A DNA stretch of 64,000 nt from Solirubrobacter soli DSM 22325. Lineage in GTDB: Bacteria; Actinomycetota; Thermoleophilia; Solirubrobacterales; Solirubrobacteraceae. Position 1 is the stretch's first letter, and each line of letters starts with the position of its first letter. The stretch covers positions 175,380 through 239,379 of the forward strand of contig NZ_AUIK01000022.1 of assembly GCF_000423665.1 (NCBI RefSeq), read 5' to 3'. The position numbers and the translations under genes are program-made. The notes under the pieces were generated by a model. That model worked only from the letters and a program-made list of their open reading frames with translations, was not told the DNA's origin and searched no databases. Below are positions 63,362-64,000 of the stretch, in pieces.

Positions 63362-63439
63362 GGGGGAAGAGCCTTTCTGTCCCCGATGCGATCGCCACGC
63401 GCGTTACCCGCCGCTTGACGTCCCCGTCAGGGACGACAA

Positions 63440-63466
63440 AGGCCCGCGGTGGTGTTCCGCGGGCCT
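63440..63466 (-). terminator. Attenuator terminator upstream of the ilvM-like gene
   Basis: AGGCCCGCGG (63440-63449) and CCGCGGGCCT (63457-63466) form a perfect 10-bp stem with a 7-nt loop; on the minus strand it is followed by TTTGTCGT. The 5' arm begins within the stop codon of the Ile-rich leader ORF. A second stem CGTCCC/GGGACG (63419-63424/63430-63435) lies just downstream. Confidence 0.8.
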
Positions 63467-63530
63467 AGCGAATAATGATGGCGATGCAGGCGGAGCCGAG
63501 CGTCACAGCGGATGTGGCGGTCGGCTCCAT
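63465..63530 (-). CDS. Isoleucine-rich leader peptide (ilvL-type)
   Basis: A 21-residue ORF starting MEPTATSAV and ending CIAIIIR, codons ATC GCC ATC ATT ATT CGC TAG. Four of the last six residues are Ile, with two rare-in-this-genome ATT codons, right before the terminator stem. A ribosome stalled there would cover the 5' arm and let transcription go on. This is the classic layout of branched-chain amino-acid attenuation. Confidence 0.78.
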   Translation of the reverse strand: MEPTATSAVTLGSACIAIIIR

Positions 63531-63542
63531 TGGTCGGGCAGT

Positions 63543-64000
63543 CTACACGGCCAGCTTGAAGCGGCTGACGACGCTGTCGAGTTTCTCCGCGGTGGCGGCG
63601 AGCTCTTGGGCTGAGGCGGCGATCTCCTGGGTGGAGGCGCTGGTCTGTTGCGTGGAGGCCGAGACTTCCTCGGCCGAGGCGGAGGACTGCTCGGCGACCG
63701 CCGCGACCTCGGTGATGTCGGACTCGGCGCGGGTGGCCTCGGCGCTGATCTGGTGCACGGCCGTCGCGATCGCGGTGACGCGGTCGGTGACGTCGGCGAC
63801 CGCGGTGCCGATGGCCTCAAAGGCCTCCCGGGTCTGCTCGACGGTGGCGACACCGTCGGCGGTGCGCTGATTGCCTTCCTCGACGACGGTGACGACGTTC
63901 TGGGTCTCGGCCTGGATCTCGCCGATCAGCGACGAGATCTGACTGGCCGCCGACTGGGACTCCTCGGCGAGCTTGCGCACCTCCTCGGCCACGACGGCAA
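63543..64000 (-). CDS. Methyl-accepting chemotaxis protein, C-terminal part
   Basis: The last 152 residues of a chemoreceptor signalling domain; the frame is open at the right edge. The heptad-repeat coiled coil includes VAEEVRKLAEESQSAASQISSLIGEIQ, typical of the segment after the hairpin tip, with Gln/Glu methylation-type sites. The C-terminus ends SRFKLAV without a CheR-binding pentapeptide. The sensor part lies outside the window. Confidence 0.9.
   Translation of the reverse strand, partial: AVVAEEVRKLAEESQSAASQISSLIGEIQAETQNVVTVVEEGNQRTADGVATVEQTREAFEAIGTAVADVTDRVTAIATAVHQISAEATRAESDITEVAAVAEQSSASAEEVSASTQQTSASTQEIAASAQELAATAEKLDSVVSRFKLAV

Overview
The window is about 64 kb of very GC-rich, densely packed bacterial chromosome. 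Codons end almost always in G or C, GTG and TTG starts are frequent, and genes often overlap by ATGA or GTGA. The gene set (LAL-type LuxR regulators, an ECF sigma factor with a SnoaL-like tail, DUF3052, an LppP/LprE-like protein, an SRAP protein, a zinc ABC locus next to mntR/mntH, and secreted proteins with Ig-like or FG-GAP repeats) fits an actinobacterium, most likely the Thermoleophilia/Solirubrobacterales side. That placement is inference from gene content. There are no rRNA or tRNA genes, no CRISPR array, no transposase and no obvious prophage, so this looks like ordinary chromosomal core and accessory sequence.

Layout. 1-8.3 kb: the end of dinB, a thioredoxin/TPR chaperedoxin divergent from an alpha/beta hydrolase, an EAL phosphodiesterase, and a 1549-residue secreted papain-like protease carrying twelve Ig-like repeats. 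8.4-13.6 kb: DUF3052, an M48 membrane protease, a GGDEF-EAL protein and an exported PGRP-type amidase. 13.7-19.1 kb: a metal homeostasis block (znuA, two permease genes around znuC, then mntR and mntH) with a candidate Zur box before znuA and a candidate MntR box in the mntR promoter. 19.1-28.1 kb: LppP/LprE-like protein, acyl-CoA synthetase, SRAP/YedK, a CPA1 antiporter, a small membrane protein, a metallophosphoesterase divergent from a J-domain protein, and a SMARCAL1-like SNF2 helicase. 28.1-31.6 kb: an ABC-2 exporter divergent from a DesK/DesR-like two-component system. 31.6-38.1 kb: tandem secreted M14 carboxypeptidases, an EamA exporter divergent from a LysR regulator, a HAD phosphatase, a STAS protein and a degenerate MBL-fold protein. 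38.1-47.8 kb: an ABC-F protein behind a structured leader, a beta-helix protein, an LLM oxidoreductase divergent from an HbpS/GlcG protein, a zinc-ribbon SDR, a second ABC-2 exporter operon, and an S9 peptidase with a Gly/Ala minisatellite insertion. 47.9-64 kb: a large LAL regulator, acetamidase, MecA-type penicillin-binding protein, ECF sigma factor, hydrolase, aminotransferase plus aldo/keto reductase behind a leader peptide, an FG-GAP propeller protein, an M28 aminopeptidase, a tandem-duplicated NarL-type regulator, an IlvM-like ACT protein behind an isoleucine-rich leader, and the end of a chemoreceptor.

How the genes work together. The strongest functional unit is the zinc/manganese block, where the binding-protein residues and regulator ligands point to Zn2+ for the ABC system and Mn2+ for MntR/MntH. 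Secreted hydrolysis of peptides and cell-wall material is a recurring theme (papain-like, M14 pair, M28, amidase; the S9 peptidase is probably cytoplasmic). The two ABC-2 exporters and the ABC-F protein look like antibiotic or peptide defence.

The most interesting non-coding signals are three leader regions: the ABC-F leader (38146-38284) with mutually exclusive stems and a two-codon uORF, the ilv-type attenuator (63440-63530), and a leader ORF/hairpin before the aminotransferase (55926-55987). Many genes also have an apparent -10 hexamer 6 to 9 nt from the start codon, which implies widespread leaderless transcripts. All family assignments come from reading motifs by eye; no database search was run.
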